Below are positions 45,352 to 54,248 of a stretch of 64,000 bases of DNA, one piece after another. Position 1 is the first letter of the stretch. Every line of letters begins with the position of its first letter. This DNA is from Tsukamurella conjunctivitidis. Lineage in GTDB: Bacteria; Actinomycetota; Actinomycetes; Mycobacteriales; Mycobacteriaceae. Location of the stretch: contig NZ_VIGX01000005.1 in assembly GCF_007858475.1 (NCBI RefSeq), positions 241,893-305,892 on the forward strand, read 5' to 3'. The position numbers and the translations under genes were made by a program. The notes under the pieces were generated by a model. That model made no database searches and was not told the origin of the DNA. It saw only the letters and a program-made list of their open reading frames with translations.

Positions 45352-46674
45352 ATGTCTACGTCATCGATGTCCAGTGCCGCCGCCGACCTGACGGTGCACT
45401 CGATCATCGAGGCCCGCGCGCGGCTCGCCGGAGTGGTGTCGGTGAGCCCGCTGCAGCACTGCGATCGGCTCTCCGCGCTGACCGGTGCGAAGGTCTACCT
45501 CAAGCGCGAGGACCTGCAGGTGGTGCGCTCGTACAAGATCCGCGGCGCCTACAACCTGATGGCGCAGCTCACCGAGGCGGAGAAGGCGGCCGGCGTGGTC
45601 GCGGCCTCGGCCGGTAACCACGCGCAGGGCGTCGCCTTCGCGTGCCGCGCGATGGAGGTGCACGGGCGCATCTACGTCCCGACCACCACGCCCAAGCAGA
45701 AGCGCGACCGGATCCGGGCGCACGGCGGCCGGTACGTCGAGCTGATCGCCACCGGCGAGACCTACGACGCCGCGGCCGCCGCGGCCCAGGAGGACGTCGC
45801 CTCGACCGGCGCGACCTGGGTACACGCCTTCGACGATCCCCGCACCACCGCCGGGCAGGGCACCATCGGTGTCGAGCTCGTCGAACAGCTCGGCGGCGTC
45901 GTCCCCGACGTCACCGTGATGCCTGTCGGCGGTGCGGGCTGCTTCGCCGGCGTCACCCGATACCTGCGGTCGCAGTCCGCCTCCGCCACGATCGTGGGCG
46001 CCGAGCCCGCGGGCGCACCGTCGTTGGCCCGCGCGATCGAGGCGGGCGGCCCGATCGACCTCCCGACCATCGACCCGTTCGTCGACGGTGCTGCCGTGAA
46101 GAAGATCGGCGGCATCGGCTACGACGTCGCCGTCTCCGAGGGCGCCGCGGTGTGGCCCGCCCACGCGGTCCGTGATGTGGCGGCCGGCGAGCTCGGGATC
46201 GTCGAGGTCGACGAGGGCGCGATCTGCACCGCCATGCTCGACCTCTACCAGAACGAGGGCGTCATCGCCGAGCCGGCGGGCGCGCTGTCCGTGGCCGCGC
46301 TGGCGCAGCTGCGCTTCGAGCCGGGCGCGACGGTCGTGTGCCTGCTGTCCGGTGGCAACAACGACGTGTCGCGGTACAACGAGGTGATCGAGCGGTCGCT
46401 GGTGCACCAGGGGCTCAAGCACTACTTCCTCGTCGCCTTCCCGCAGGAGCCCGGCGCGCTGCGCCGCTTCCTCGACGAGGTGCTCGGCCCCGACGACGAC
46501 GTGACGCTGTTCGAGTACGTCAAGCGCAATAACCGCGACACCGGCGAGGCGCTGGTGGGCATCGAACTCGGGCATGCCGGGGATCTCGGTGCGCTGCTCG
46601 AGCGGATGGATTCCTCACGCCTGCACTGTGAGCGGCTCGAGCCGGGTTCGCCCGCGTACCGCTACCTGACGTAG
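45352..46674 (+). CDS. ilvA: Threonine dehydratase (threonine ammonia-lyase)
   Basis: PLP enzyme converting threonine to 2-oxobutyrate and ammonia, the first step of isoleucine synthesis. About 440 residues. The PLP-binding Lys is in VVRSYKIRGAYNLM (about residues 58-71), with the Ser/Asn loop ASAGNHAQGVAFACRAM (about 85-101) and the glycine-rich phosphate loop PVGGAGCFAG (about 189-198). The C-terminal ACT-like regulatory domain, from HYFLVAFPQEPGALRRF, predicts feedback control by isoleucine. Three ATGs (45343, 45352, 45367) could start it; 45352 is chosen tentatively, with GGTGGGA upstream. Matches Rv1559. Its 3' end overlaps the decayed pseudogene on the other strand. Confidence 0.94.
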   Translation: MSTSSMSSAAADLTVHSIIEARARLAGVVSVSPLQHCDRLSALTGAKVYLKREDLQVVRSYKIRGAYNLMAQLTEAEKAAGVVAASAGNHAQGVAFACRAMEVHGRIYVPTTTPKQKRDRIRAHGGRYVELIATGETYDAAAAAAQEDVASTGATWVHAFDDPRTTAGQGTIGVELVEQLGGVVPDVTVMPVGGAGCFAGVTRYLRSQSASATIVGAEPAGAPSLARAIEAGGPIDLPTIDPFVDGAAVKKIGGIGYDVAVSEGAAVWPAHAVRDVAAGELGIVEVDEGAICTAMLDLYQNEGVIAEPAGALSVAALAQLRFEPGATVVCLLSGGNNDVSRYNEVIERSLVHQGLKHYFLVAFPQEPGALRRFLDEVLGPDDDVTLFEYVKRNNRDTGEALVGIELGHAGDLGALLERMDSSRLHCERLEPGSPAYRYLT

Positions 46675-47094
46675 CTTCTGCGTTTGTAGTTTCTGTGTCG
46701 ATCGCAGGACCGGAAGGTCGAGTTCAGCAAGCGCGAGAGCAGATAGGCCGTCACTGTCTGCGAGTTGTCGAAGCCCGCGTGCCCGAAGTGCACGTGCTCC
46801 CCGAGAAAATTGTCCGCGCCGTTGCGGGTGCGATCGTCGACGAGGAAGACACCGGCGTTCAGGTTCTTGTGGTGCGACAGGATGAGTCGCTGGTAAGCCC
46901 GAGGTTCGGGCACACGTCCGCGATTGCGGCGAATCCAGAGCACCTTGTCCGTCCAGGCTCTATCACGGCGAGGATTCCAACGGCGTTGTCACAGTGGCGC
47001 CCATACCGGTTCCGAACCTCCGGATCGATCGCGCGATCCCGGATGGAAAGTCGACGAGACCGGTGTCCAAGTCCATGCACAGCGTCGCCGTCAC
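46662..47094 (-). pseudogene. Decayed 5'(3')-deoxyribonucleotidase-like HAD phosphatase
   Basis: Three consecutive pieces in three frames read like one HAD-type nucleotidase. Piece 1 (from GTG 47094): CMDLDTGLVDFPSGI, the D-X-D nucleophile motif. Piece 2 (from about 47038): DPEVRNRYGRHCDNAVGI, then ILAVIEP. Piece 3 (from about 46967 to the stop at 46662): AWTDKVLWIRRNRG, then LILSHHKNLNAGVFLVDDRT and NGADNFLGEHVHFG, the later catalytic Lys and Asp motifs. About 30 residues expected between IEP and AWTDK, including the Ser/Thr motif, are missing. So there are at least two frame changes and one deletion, too many for a sequencing slip. TAGCGT just upstream of 47094 could have been a leaderless promoter. 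It accounts for most of the otherwise gene-free gap 46675-47251. Confidence 0.78.
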
Positions 47095-47251
47095 CCGTCG
47101 AACGCTACATTCCGGGGACATCGGTTCGTGTCGTTCAGCGGTTCGCCAGGTTGGGGGTCGCAGTTGTTGGACGGTGGCTACCCTCAAGCCCTGAAGGCGG
47201 GTACGGCCCGCACTGTAACGGTACGTTGCGGAATGACGGGCAGGGGGCGAT

Positions 47252-48988
47252 GTGAGTAAGCTGGGCAACTTCGTGTGGGGGATCGCGGATCAACTCCGCG
47301 GGGTGTATAAACCACATCAGTATGGCGGGGTGATCCTGCCGTTCACCATCCTTCGTCGCCTGGACTGCATCATGGAGCCGCACCGCGACGAGATGCGCAA
47401 GCTCGCCGAGAAGTACGCCGGTGGGGCTCTGGAGGTGCAGGTCAAGCGCAAGACCGGGCTGCAGTTCTACAACACGAGTCCGTTCGACTTCAAGCTCCTA
47501 CTCGAGGACCCCGAGGGTCTAGAAGCGAACTTGCTCGACTACGTCAACAGCTTCTCCGGGAACATCGACGTATTCGACCGATTCAAGTTCGAGAACGAGA
47601 TCGCGACGCTGGACGAGAAGGACCGGCTGTACCTGGTCACCTCACAGTTCGCCAGCGTCGACCTGCACCCGAAGGTGGTCCCCAACGCCGAGATGGGCGA
47701 CCTGTTCGAGCACCTCATCTACAAGTTCGCGGAGGCCTCCAACGAGGAGGCCGGCGAGCACTACACCCCACGCGATGCGATCCGGCTGATGGTGGACCTC
47801 CTGTTCGCCGAGGACAACGACGCGCTCCTCGAGCCCGGCACCATCCGCACCATCTACGACCCCACGGCCGGTACCGGCGGCATGCTCTCGGTCGCCGAGG
47901 AGCGGCTGCTGGAGCGGAACCCGGATGCGCGGCTGCGGCTGTACGGGCAGGAGATCAACGACCAATCGTACGCGATCTGCAAGTCCGACATGCTCTCGAA
48001 GGGGCAGGACCCGGGCAACATTCGCCTTGGCGACACGCTGGCCGAGGACAAATTCTTCGACCGAACCTTCGACTTCTGCATGTCCAACCCGCCCTACGGT
48101 GTGGACTGGAAAGCGTCCGCTGAGACGGTCAAGCAGGAGGCGCTCGCGCAGAACTCCCGCTTCTCCCACGGCCTGCCGGCGATCGGCGATGGGCAGATGC
48201 TGTTCCTGAGCCACCTCGCGAGCAAGATGCGGCCCGCGCACGACGGCGGCGGCCGCGCCGGCATCGTCCTCAACGGCTCACCGCTTTTCAACGGCGCCGC
48301 CGAGTCGGGGCCGTCGAAGATCCGGCAATGGCTCCTCGAAGCCGACCTGGTCGAGGCGATCGTCGCGTTGCCGACGAACATGTTCTTCAACACCGCCATC
48401 GCCACCTACATCTGGATACTGGACAACACGAAACGGCCCGAGCGGCAAGGCAAGGTCCAGCTGATCGACGCCACCTCGTTCTGGACGAAGATGCGCAAGA
48501 GCCTCGGCGCCAAGAGCCGCGAGCTCGACGAGGCCGCCCGGGACCGGATCCTCGGGCTCTACGACGCGTTCGACGAGGCCGATCCCGACTTCTCGAAGGT
48601 CTTCACCGCCGACGACTTCGGCTACTGGACTGTGACCGTCGAGCGGCCGTTGCTGACGCCGGCCGGCAAGGTGTCGACCGACCGGAAGGGCAATCCGAAG
48701 CCCGATACGAAGAAGCGCGATACCGAGAACATCCCCTTCACCTACGGCGGCAACACCGACGGGCAGGCCGGCCGGGACGCGACGATCGAGGCGTACTTCG
48801 AAGCGGAGGTCCTGCCGCACGTACCGGACGCTTGGATCGAAGAGACGAAGACCAAAGTCGGATACGAGATCCCGTTCACGCGCCAATTCTACAAGTACAT
48901 CCCTCCCCGCCCCCTCGCCGAGATCGACGCCGACTTAGAGAAGCAGGTCGCGAAGATCATGAACCTGCTGCGGGAGGTAGAGGGGTGA
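47252..48988 (+). CDS. hsdM: Type I restriction-modification system methyltransferase subunit HsdM
   Basis: Modification subunit; transfers methyl from SAM to adenine in the sequence chosen by HsdS. The 578 residues have an N-terminal helical HsdM_N domain (FVWGIADQLRGVYKPHQYGG, about residues 6-25), the SAM motif DPTAGTGGMLSVAEE (about 204-218) and the N6-adenine motif NPPYGVDWKA (about 278-287). The C-terminal region (FTADDFGYWTVTVERPLL) is typical of this branch. GTG 47252 has AGGGGGC as ribosome binding site. First gene of hsdM-hsdS-hsdR, all overlapping, so one transcript. The 157 bases between pseudogene and hsdM should hold the operon promoter; no element stood out. Confidence 0.95.
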   Translation: MSKLGNFVWGIADQLRGVYKPHQYGGVILPFTILRRLDCIMEPHRDEMRKLAEKYAGGALEVQVKRKTGLQFYNTSPFDFKLLLEDPEGLEANLLDYVNSFSGNIDVFDRFKFENEIATLDEKDRLYLVTSQFASVDLHPKVVPNAEMGDLFEHLIYKFAEASNEEAGEHYTPRDAIRLMVDLLFAEDNDALLEPGTIRTIYDPTAGTGGMLSVAEERLLERNPDARLRLYGQEINDQSYAICKSDMLSKGQDPGNIRLGDTLAEDKFFDRTFDFCMSNPPYGVDWKASAETVKQEALAQNSRFSHGLPAIGDGQMLFLSHLASKMRPAHDGGGRAGIVLNGSPLFNGAAESGPSKIRQWLLEADLVEAIVALPTNMFFNTAIATYIWILDNTKRPERQGKVQLIDATSFWTKMRKSLGAKSRELDEAARDRILGLYDAFDEADPDFSKVFTADDFGYWTVTVERPLLTPAGKVSTDRKGNPKPDTKKRDTENIPFTYGGNTDGQAGRDATIEAYFEAEVLPHVPDAWIEETKTKVGYEIPFTRQFYKYIPPRPLAEIDADLEKQVAKIMNLLREVEG

Positions 48989-50241
48989 CCACCACGGAAG
49001 ATTGGACCTCCACGCGGCTGCGGTTTTGTCTTGAGGTAGATCCGCCTACTCTTCCTGCCTTGCGCGTAGATGCGGATCGCGTAGGATCGCTGCTACCGAT
49101 GGAGGCCATTGGTGAGCGCGGGGCGCTGGACCTATCCCGCGAAACTACCGTGAGCGATGTCTCGTCAGGGATGACATTCGTCGCCGATGGCGACGTGCTC
49201 CTGGCAAAGGTGACGCCGTGTTTCGAGAACGGCAAAGGCGCGATCGCCGCCGGGCTCAAGAATGGGTTCGCATTCGCCACAACCGAGGTGTATGCATTGC
49301 GGCCAACGGACTGCGTCGAGGCAAGGTTCCTTGACTACCTCTTGAGGTCGGAGACATTCCGGCAGTACGGCACCGCTCGCCTTCTTGGCGCGGGCGGATT
49401 GAAACGACTGTCCGCAACCGATCTTCGGAACTTCGAATTCGAGCTGCCCAGCTCTCAACAGCAGCGTGCGATCGCCGACTTCCTGGACCGGGAGACGGCA
49501 GGGATCGACACGTTGATCGAGGAGCAGCAGCGGCTCGTGGACCTGCTGCGGGAGCGGCGTCACGCTGCCGTCGAGTCGAGCGTTGCCGATGCATCATCGA
49601 CCACGTCTGGTCAGCGGCTGAAGCACGTGGTCTCGGCCGTGCAGCAGGGGTGGAGCCCGCAGTGTTATCCCTGGCCCGCGGACGGAGTTGAAAAGTGGGC
49701 GGTCTTGAAAGCTGGGGCAGCGAACGGGGGTGTCTTTCGCTCGACCGAGAACAAGGAGTTGCCCGACTCAGCGATACCTCGACCCGAGACCGTCGTGACT
49801 CGGGGACAGCTGATTGTCTCTCGTGCTAACACCCGCGAACTCGCGGGTAGTGCTGCCGTTGTGGACGGCGACTTTCCGCGGCTCATGCTATCCGACAAGC
49901 TGTACGGCTTTTCGCTTGACTCGACGGCCGCGGATCCCGCGTATGTCGCAGCTGTCCTCGGCACGAAGCGGTGGCGTGGACTGATCGAGCTGGAAGCGAC
50001 CGGGTCGTCACCTTCGATGCAGAACATTAGCCAGGCCGACATTCTGAACCTGCCTATGGATCTGCCGTCCCTGGCCGAGCAGCGCCGTATCGTGGCTTAC
50101 CTCGATGAGCAGACGTCGAAGATCGACAACCTGATCGCCGAGTCAGAGCGGTTTATAGAGCTGGCGCGGGAGCGTCGTGCTGCGGTGGTCACTTGTGCGG
50201 TGACAGGGAAGATCGATGTGCGGGATGAGGTTATGAGCTGA
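48985..50241 (+). CDS. hsdS: Type I restriction-modification specificity subunit HsdS
   Basis: Determines the DNA target of the type I complex. The 418 residues have two target-recognition domains: about residues 5-160 and 210-370. Each is followed by a conserved helical spacer: QQQRAIADFLDRETAGIDTL (about 165-184) and EQRRIVAYLDEQTSKIDNLI (about 375-394). These repeats, each ending with an Arg-rich RERR-AAV segment, set the gap between the two half-sites. GTG 48985 is fixed by the 4-base overlap with hsdM. The two recognition domains are visibly richer in A+T than the rest, as expected for a segment exchanged by recombination. The recognised sequence cannot be predicted by eye. Confidence 0.93.
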   Translation: MTTTEDWTSTRLRFCLEVDPPTLPALRVDADRVGSLLPMEAIGERGALDLSRETTVSDVSSGMTFVADGDVLLAKVTPCFENGKGAIAAGLKNGFAFATTEVYALRPTDCVEARFLDYLLRSETFRQYGTARLLGAGGLKRLSATDLRNFEFELPSSQQQRAIADFLDRETAGIDTLIEEQQRLVDLLRERRHAAVESSVADASSTTSGQRLKHVVSAVQQGWSPQCYPWPADGVEKWAVLKAGAANGGVFRSTENKELPDSAIPRPETVVTRGQLIVSRANTRELAGSAAVVDGDFPRLMLSDKLYGFSLDSTAADPAYVAAVLGTKRWRGLIELEATGSSPSMQNISQADILNLPMDLPSLAEQRRIVAYLDEQTSKIDNLIAESERFIELARERRAAVVTCAVTGKIDVRDEVMS

Positions 50242-53200
50242 TGGCGCAGCACAACGAGGTGGAGTTCGAGCGCGAGATTGCCGAGTACCTGGCCGGGCAT
50301 GGCTGGCTGTATTCGCCGACCGACGAGGGTTACGACCGCGAACGCGCGATGTTCCCGGCGGATCTGCTCGGGTACTTGTCAGACACGCAGCCGGAGCAGT
50401 TGGCGAAGGTGGTCAAGCCGGGGGCGAAGGATATTGCGAAGCAGCAGGTGCAGCTGCTGGACCGGGTGGTGAAGGTCCTCGACACTCCGATGGAGAACGG
50501 CGGCGGCACCCTCAACGCGCTGCGGAAGCCAGTGTCGCACCTGGCGGCGAAGGTCTCGCTGTGCCAGTTCCGGCCGGAGTCGACGCTGAACCCGAAGACC
50601 GTCTCCGATCACGCGGCGGTCCGGCTGCGGGTGATGCGGCAGGTGCACTTCTCTCCCGTTACGGGGGACACCCGCAGTGTGGATCTGGTGTTCTTCGTCA
50701 ACGGGCTCCCGGTCGCGACGGCGGAGCTGAAGACCGACTTCACCCAGTCCGTCGGGGATGCGATGACGCAGTACCGCACCTCCCGCCTGCCGAAGGACCC
50801 CGACACCGGCCAGGTGCAGCCGCTGTTCGCGTCCGGTGCCCGCGCGCTGGTGCATTTCGCGGTGTCCAACGATGAGGTGTGGATGACCACCAACCTCGTC
50901 GGGGAGAAGACGCACTTCCTGCCGTTCAACCGCGGCACCGAGACCGGCGGCGCCGGTAACCCGCTGAACCCGGGTGGGTCACCGTCGTCGTACCTGTGGG
51001 AGCGGGTGCTGCAGCGCGACGCGTGGCTGAACATCCTCGGCCGACTGATGTACATCAAGCACGAGAAGCACACCGACCCGATCAGCGGGAAGACGAGCCG
51101 CTCGTCGTCACTGCGGTTCCCACGGTTCCATCAGTGGGAGGCCGTCACCAACCTCACGGCCGCCGTCGTCGCTGAGGGCGTCGGGCAGCGGTACCTGATC
51201 CAGCACTCCGCCGGCTCCGGGAAGACCGACTCGATCGCGTGGACCGCGCACCGCATGGCGCGCCTGCAGGTCGACAACAAGAAGGTCTTCGACTCCGTCA
51301 TCGTGGTCACCGACCGCAACGTCCTCGACGCGCAGCTACAGGACGCGATCAAGCAGATCGACAACGACAGCAACATCGTCGTCGCGATCGATCGGGATGC
51401 CGCGTCCAAGTCCGGAACGTCGAAGTCGGGTCTACTCGCGGACGCCCTGACGCACGAGAAGCTGATCATCGTCGTCACGATCCAGACCTTCCCGTTCGCG
51501 ATGAACGAGATCCGGAAGAACAAAGGCCTCAAGGGCAAGACGTTCGCGGTGATCGCCGACGAGGCGCACAGCTCCCAGTCCGGGCAGGTCGCCGGCAAGC
51601 TCAAGGCCGTCCTCACGGCCGAGGAGCTGCAGGATATCGAGGACGGCGGTGAGATCGACGCCGAGGCCTTCCTCGCCGCGGAGGCCACCGAACGCGCCGC
51701 GTCGCAGAACATTTCCTACTTCGCGTTCACAGCGACCCCGAAGGGCAAGACGCTCGAGCTGTTCGGACGCCGGCCCACCCCGGACACAGCACCGGAGCCG
51801 TTCCACTTCTACACGATGAAGCAGGCGATCGAGGAGGGGTACATCCTCGACGTCCTCACCGGCTACCACTCCTTCAAGCTGGCCTTCCAGATCGGCCAGA
51901 ACGTGACCCACAGCGTCGACGAGGTGGACCAGAGCGAGGCCACCCAGGCCGTGATGAAGTGGGTCAAGCTCAACCCACAGACGATCGCACAGAAGGCCGC
52001 GATCATCGTCGAGCACTTCCGCGGCAACGTCGCGCACCTGCTCGAAGGGCACGCGAAAGCGATGGTCGTCGCCGACTCCCGCAAGGCCGCAGTGCGGTTC
52101 AAGCTCGCGATCGACGAGTACGTCGCGAAGAGGGGCTACGGCTACGGCACCCTCGTCGCGTTCTCCGGCTCGGTCCAGGACCCGGAGTCCGGGCCCGAGG
52201 ACTTCACCGAGGCATCGATGAATCCCGGCGTGCATGATCTGCGGACCTCGTTCACCGGCGATCAGTACAAGGTGATGATCGTCGCGAACAAGTTTCAGAC
52301 CGGGTTCGACCAGCCTCTGCTCTGCGCGATGTACGTCGACCGCAAGCTCTCCGGTGTCACGGCGGTACAGACCCTCTCGCGGCTCAACCGCACCTACCGC
52401 ACCCCGTCGGGGGTGTCGAAGACCGCGGCGATGACCCAGGTGGTCGACTTCGTCAACGACCCCGCCGCGATCCAGGAGTCGTTCGAGCCGTACTTCACTG
52501 ACGCGTTCCTCGAGACCGAGACGGACCCGAACCTGGTGCACGACCTCGCCGCGAAGCTTGACACCGCCGCGATCTACACTCAGGTCGAGGTCGACCAGTG
52601 CGCGCACGCCTTCGTCAACGGCAAGGGCAACAACGCCCTGAAGGCCGCAGTCGGGCCCGGCCAGAAGCGATTCGCCGAGCGGTACAACGCGGCGCTCCTG
52701 CACAACGGTGGCGACGGCGACAAGACCGAGCTGGCGATCCTCGACATGTTCCGTAAGGACGTCGGCTCGTTCGTGCGGCTCTACGACTTCATGTCCCAGA
52801 TCGTCGACTACGGCGACGCCGAGTTGGAGAAGAAGCAGATCTACCTGCGACACCTCGACCGCGTCATCCAGCCCGAGAACTACACCGCCCCGATCGATCT
52901 CTCCGACGTTGTTCTGCTGCAGGTCAAGCAAGTGGACCAGGGCAAGACCGACATCACTCTCGGCTCGCGCATCGGACTGAGCGGCATGACCGCTGCCGGC
53001 TCGGGGGAGAAGCGTGACCCGACCATGGTCGCGTTCCAGGCCGTCCTCGATCGCCTAAATGACCTGTTCGGCTCCGAGGACTTCACGACCTCGCAGAAAG
53101 TGTCGTTCCTGCAGGCCCTGCTCCGTACCCTGCTCGACGACGACGCGCTGGTGCAGCAGGCGAAGGTGAACTCCACCAAGCAGTTCGTCGAGTCCCCGGA

Positions 53201-53489
53201 CTTCGACGACGCCGTCACCGGCGCGGTGGCCGATAACCAAGGCGCGCATCAGAAGATGAGCGACTACTTCTTCAGCGACGCACCCGGCCGCACGAAGCTG
53301 ATCTCGGACATCGCGAAGTGGTTCTACCAGGTCGTCGCCGTGGAGGCCGACGTACCGTTGAATCACGGCGACAGCATCGGTGGCGGCTTCGGCGAATGGA
53401 ATCCGCACGGAAGAAGTCCCGTTGTCGGCCAGACGGCTCAGACTGCAGATCGCGGACACGGAGGTGACGATGGTGACCGAACCAACTGA
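50241..53489 (+). CDS. hsdR: Type I restriction endonuclease subunit HsdR
   Basis: Motor and nuclease subunit. The 1082 residues show an N-terminal PD-(D/E)XK nuclease with LVFFVNGLPVATAELKTDFT (ELK motif, about residues 149-168). The helicase part has Walker A HSAGSGKTDSIAWTAHRMA (about 322-340) and the DEAH box VIADEAHSSQSG (about 439-450), then motif III ISYFAFTATPKGKT and motif VI TLSRLNRTYRTPSG (about 709-722). ATG 50241 overlaps the hsdS stop (TGATG). The last 35 residues are Gly/Asp/Arg-rich and low-complexity and run over a short alternative frame (53473-53607). Nothing suggests inactivation, so the system looks complete. Confidence 0.95.
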   Translation: MAQHNEVEFEREIAEYLAGHGWLYSPTDEGYDRERAMFPADLLGYLSDTQPEQLAKVVKPGAKDIAKQQVQLLDRVVKVLDTPMENGGGTLNALRKPVSHLAAKVSLCQFRPESTLNPKTVSDHAAVRLRVMRQVHFSPVTGDTRSVDLVFFVNGLPVATAELKTDFTQSVGDAMTQYRTSRLPKDPDTGQVQPLFASGARALVHFAVSNDEVWMTTNLVGEKTHFLPFNRGTETGGAGNPLNPGGSPSSYLWERVLQRDAWLNILGRLMYIKHEKHTDPISGKTSRSSSLRFPRFHQWEAVTNLTAAVVAEGVGQRYLIQHSAGSGKTDSIAWTAHRMARLQVDNKKVFDSVIVVTDRNVLDAQLQDAIKQIDNDSNIVVAIDRDAASKSGTSKSGLLADALTHEKLIIVVTIQTFPFAMNEIRKNKGLKGKTFAVIADEAHSSQSGQVAGKLKAVLTAEELQDIEDGGEIDAEAFLAAEATERAASQNISYFAFTATPKGKTLELFGRRPTPDTAPEPFHFYTMKQAIEEGYILDVLTGYHSFKLAFQIGQNVTHSVDEVDQSEATQAVMKWVKLNPQTIAQKAAIIVEHFRGNVAHLLEGHAKAMVVADSRKAAVRFKLAIDEYVAKRGYGYGTLVAFSGSVQDPESGPEDFTEASMNPGVHDLRTSFTGDQYKVMIVANKFQTGFDQPLLCAMYVDRKLSGVTAVQTLSRLNRTYRTPSGVSKTAAMTQVVDFVNDPAAIQESFEPYFTDAFLETETDPNLVHDLAAKLDTAAIYTQVEVDQCAHAFVNGKGNNALKAAVGPGQKRFAERYNAALLHNGGDGDKTELAILDMFRKDVGSFVRLYDFMSQIVDYGDAELEKKQIYLRHLDRVIQPENYTAPIDLSDVVLLQVKQVDQGKTDITLGSRIGLSGMTAAGSGEKRDPTMVAFQAVLDRLNDLFGSEDFTTSQKVSFLQALLRTLLDDDALVQQAKVNSTKQFVESPDFDDAVTGAVADNQGAHQKMSDYFFSDAPGRTKLISDIAKWFYQVVAVEADVPLNHGDSIGGGFGEWNPHGRSPVVGQTAQTADRGHGGDDGDRTN

Positions 53490-53607
53490 CACCGGCGATG
53501 CGTCGCGGCCGGTGCGGATCACCGACCTCATCGGTGACGACGATTCGGCGGAAATCGAACTCGAACCCGATCGGCTCGGGCTGACCGCGAGGACGTCCGA
53601 GCTCTGA
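53473..53607 (+). CDS. Possible small acidic protein after hsdR
   Basis: A 44-residue frame starting GTG 53473 (or ATG 53470), overlapping the last 17 bases of hsdR. GGAGGTG at 53460-53466 is a good ribosome binding site. The product is acidic: MTEPTDTGDASRPVRITDLI, then GDDDSAEIELEPDRLGL. No domain is recognised. The frame may simply be the old hsdR 3' end or chance. It ends 12 bases before the terminator hairpin, which is consistent with a last gene of the operon. Low certainty. Confidence 0.35.
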   Translation: MTEPTDTGDASRPVRITDLIGDDDSAEIELEPDRLGLTARTSEL

Positions 53608-53619
53608 CCGCACCCCAAT

Positions 53620-53647
53620 GCCCGACGGTGAGCCGTCACCGTCGGGC
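53620..53647. terminator. Terminator hairpin closing the hsd operon
   Basis: A perfect 12-bp stem (53620-53631 with 53636-53647) and a 4-base loop, between convergent genes. It follows the hsdR/small-ORF end and precedes the membrane-protein stop at 53665 by 17 bases, so it can serve both strands. Confidence 0.8.
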
Positions 53648-53664
53648 CTGAGAAGCGGGACGAT

Positions 53665-54168
53665 TCAGGCGACCGGGACCGCGGCCTGCTGCGCGCGGTG
53701 CGCAGCGACGCGCTGCTGGATGAACCAGGTCTGGGCGTAGAGGGTGATGCCGATGAAGAGCATCGTCGTGACGCCTGCGAAGCCGCGGCCGGTGTGATCG
53801 CCCATCGCCATCGGCACCAGCACGTCGACGCCCACGTGCAGGACGATCGCCACGATCCACAAGCCGATCGTGGCCGCAGTGCCCTGGCGCAGGTACTGGC
53901 CGTCCGGGCGGGGGAAGACCTTCGTGGTGAGGGCCCGGGGGTAGGCGAGGGCGACGGCGATGACGAGGCCCAGGATCGCGGCGACCATGTGGCCGGCGCC
54001 GACCTCGCCGCCGCTGGAGACGTACTGCACCGTCTGGTAGAGGCCCACGGCGGCGAGCACGAGCGCGATGCGGGCGGTCTTGTCCTTGAGCGGCCGCGCC
54101 TGCAGTTGGCGGTAGAAGATCCAGCCGATGGCGAGGACGGCGATGACGGCGGTGGTCGCTGTGTTCAT
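53665..54168 (-). CDS. Five-helix membrane protein, CcdC/DUF1453-like
   Basis: A 167-residue integral membrane protein with five hydrophobic segments (about residues 5-20, 36-52, 62-79, 99-121 and 134-152). The first part WIFYRQLQARPLKDKTARIAL resembles the DUF1453/CcdC-like pattern of helix, RPL loop, helix, but the family call is tentative. ATG 54168 is preferred; a GTG at 54177 extends it by 3 residues. Role unknown. It faces a PPOX-family gene with 80 bases between starts and ends against the hsd terminator, so it marks the right border of the island. Confidence 0.7.
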   Translation of the reverse strand: MNTATTAVIAVLAIGWIFYRQLQARPLKDKTARIALVLAAVGLYQTVQYVSSGGEVGAGHMVAAILGLVIAVALAYPRALTTKVFPRPDGQYLRQGTAATIGLWIVAIVLHVGVDVLVPMAMGDHTGRGFAGVTTMLFIGITLYAQTWFIQQRVAAHRAQQAAVPVA

Positions 54169-54248
54169 GCGGATCACTCTGCCGCCGCCGCGCCCGCCGC
54201 GGATCGACCGACGGGTGGAGATCCGGGTGGAGACGTAGCCTCGACCGC

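Noticed and set aside
46675-47251. Small plus-strand frames in the ilvA-hsdM gap as genes
   Set aside because: They are antisense to the nucleotidase-like pseudogene pieces, lack ribosome binding sites and show no domain.
46675-53665. Integrase, transposase, tRNA or att repeats at the hsd island borders
   Set aside because: Both borders were read for direct repeats and tRNA-like sequence and nothing convincing was found.
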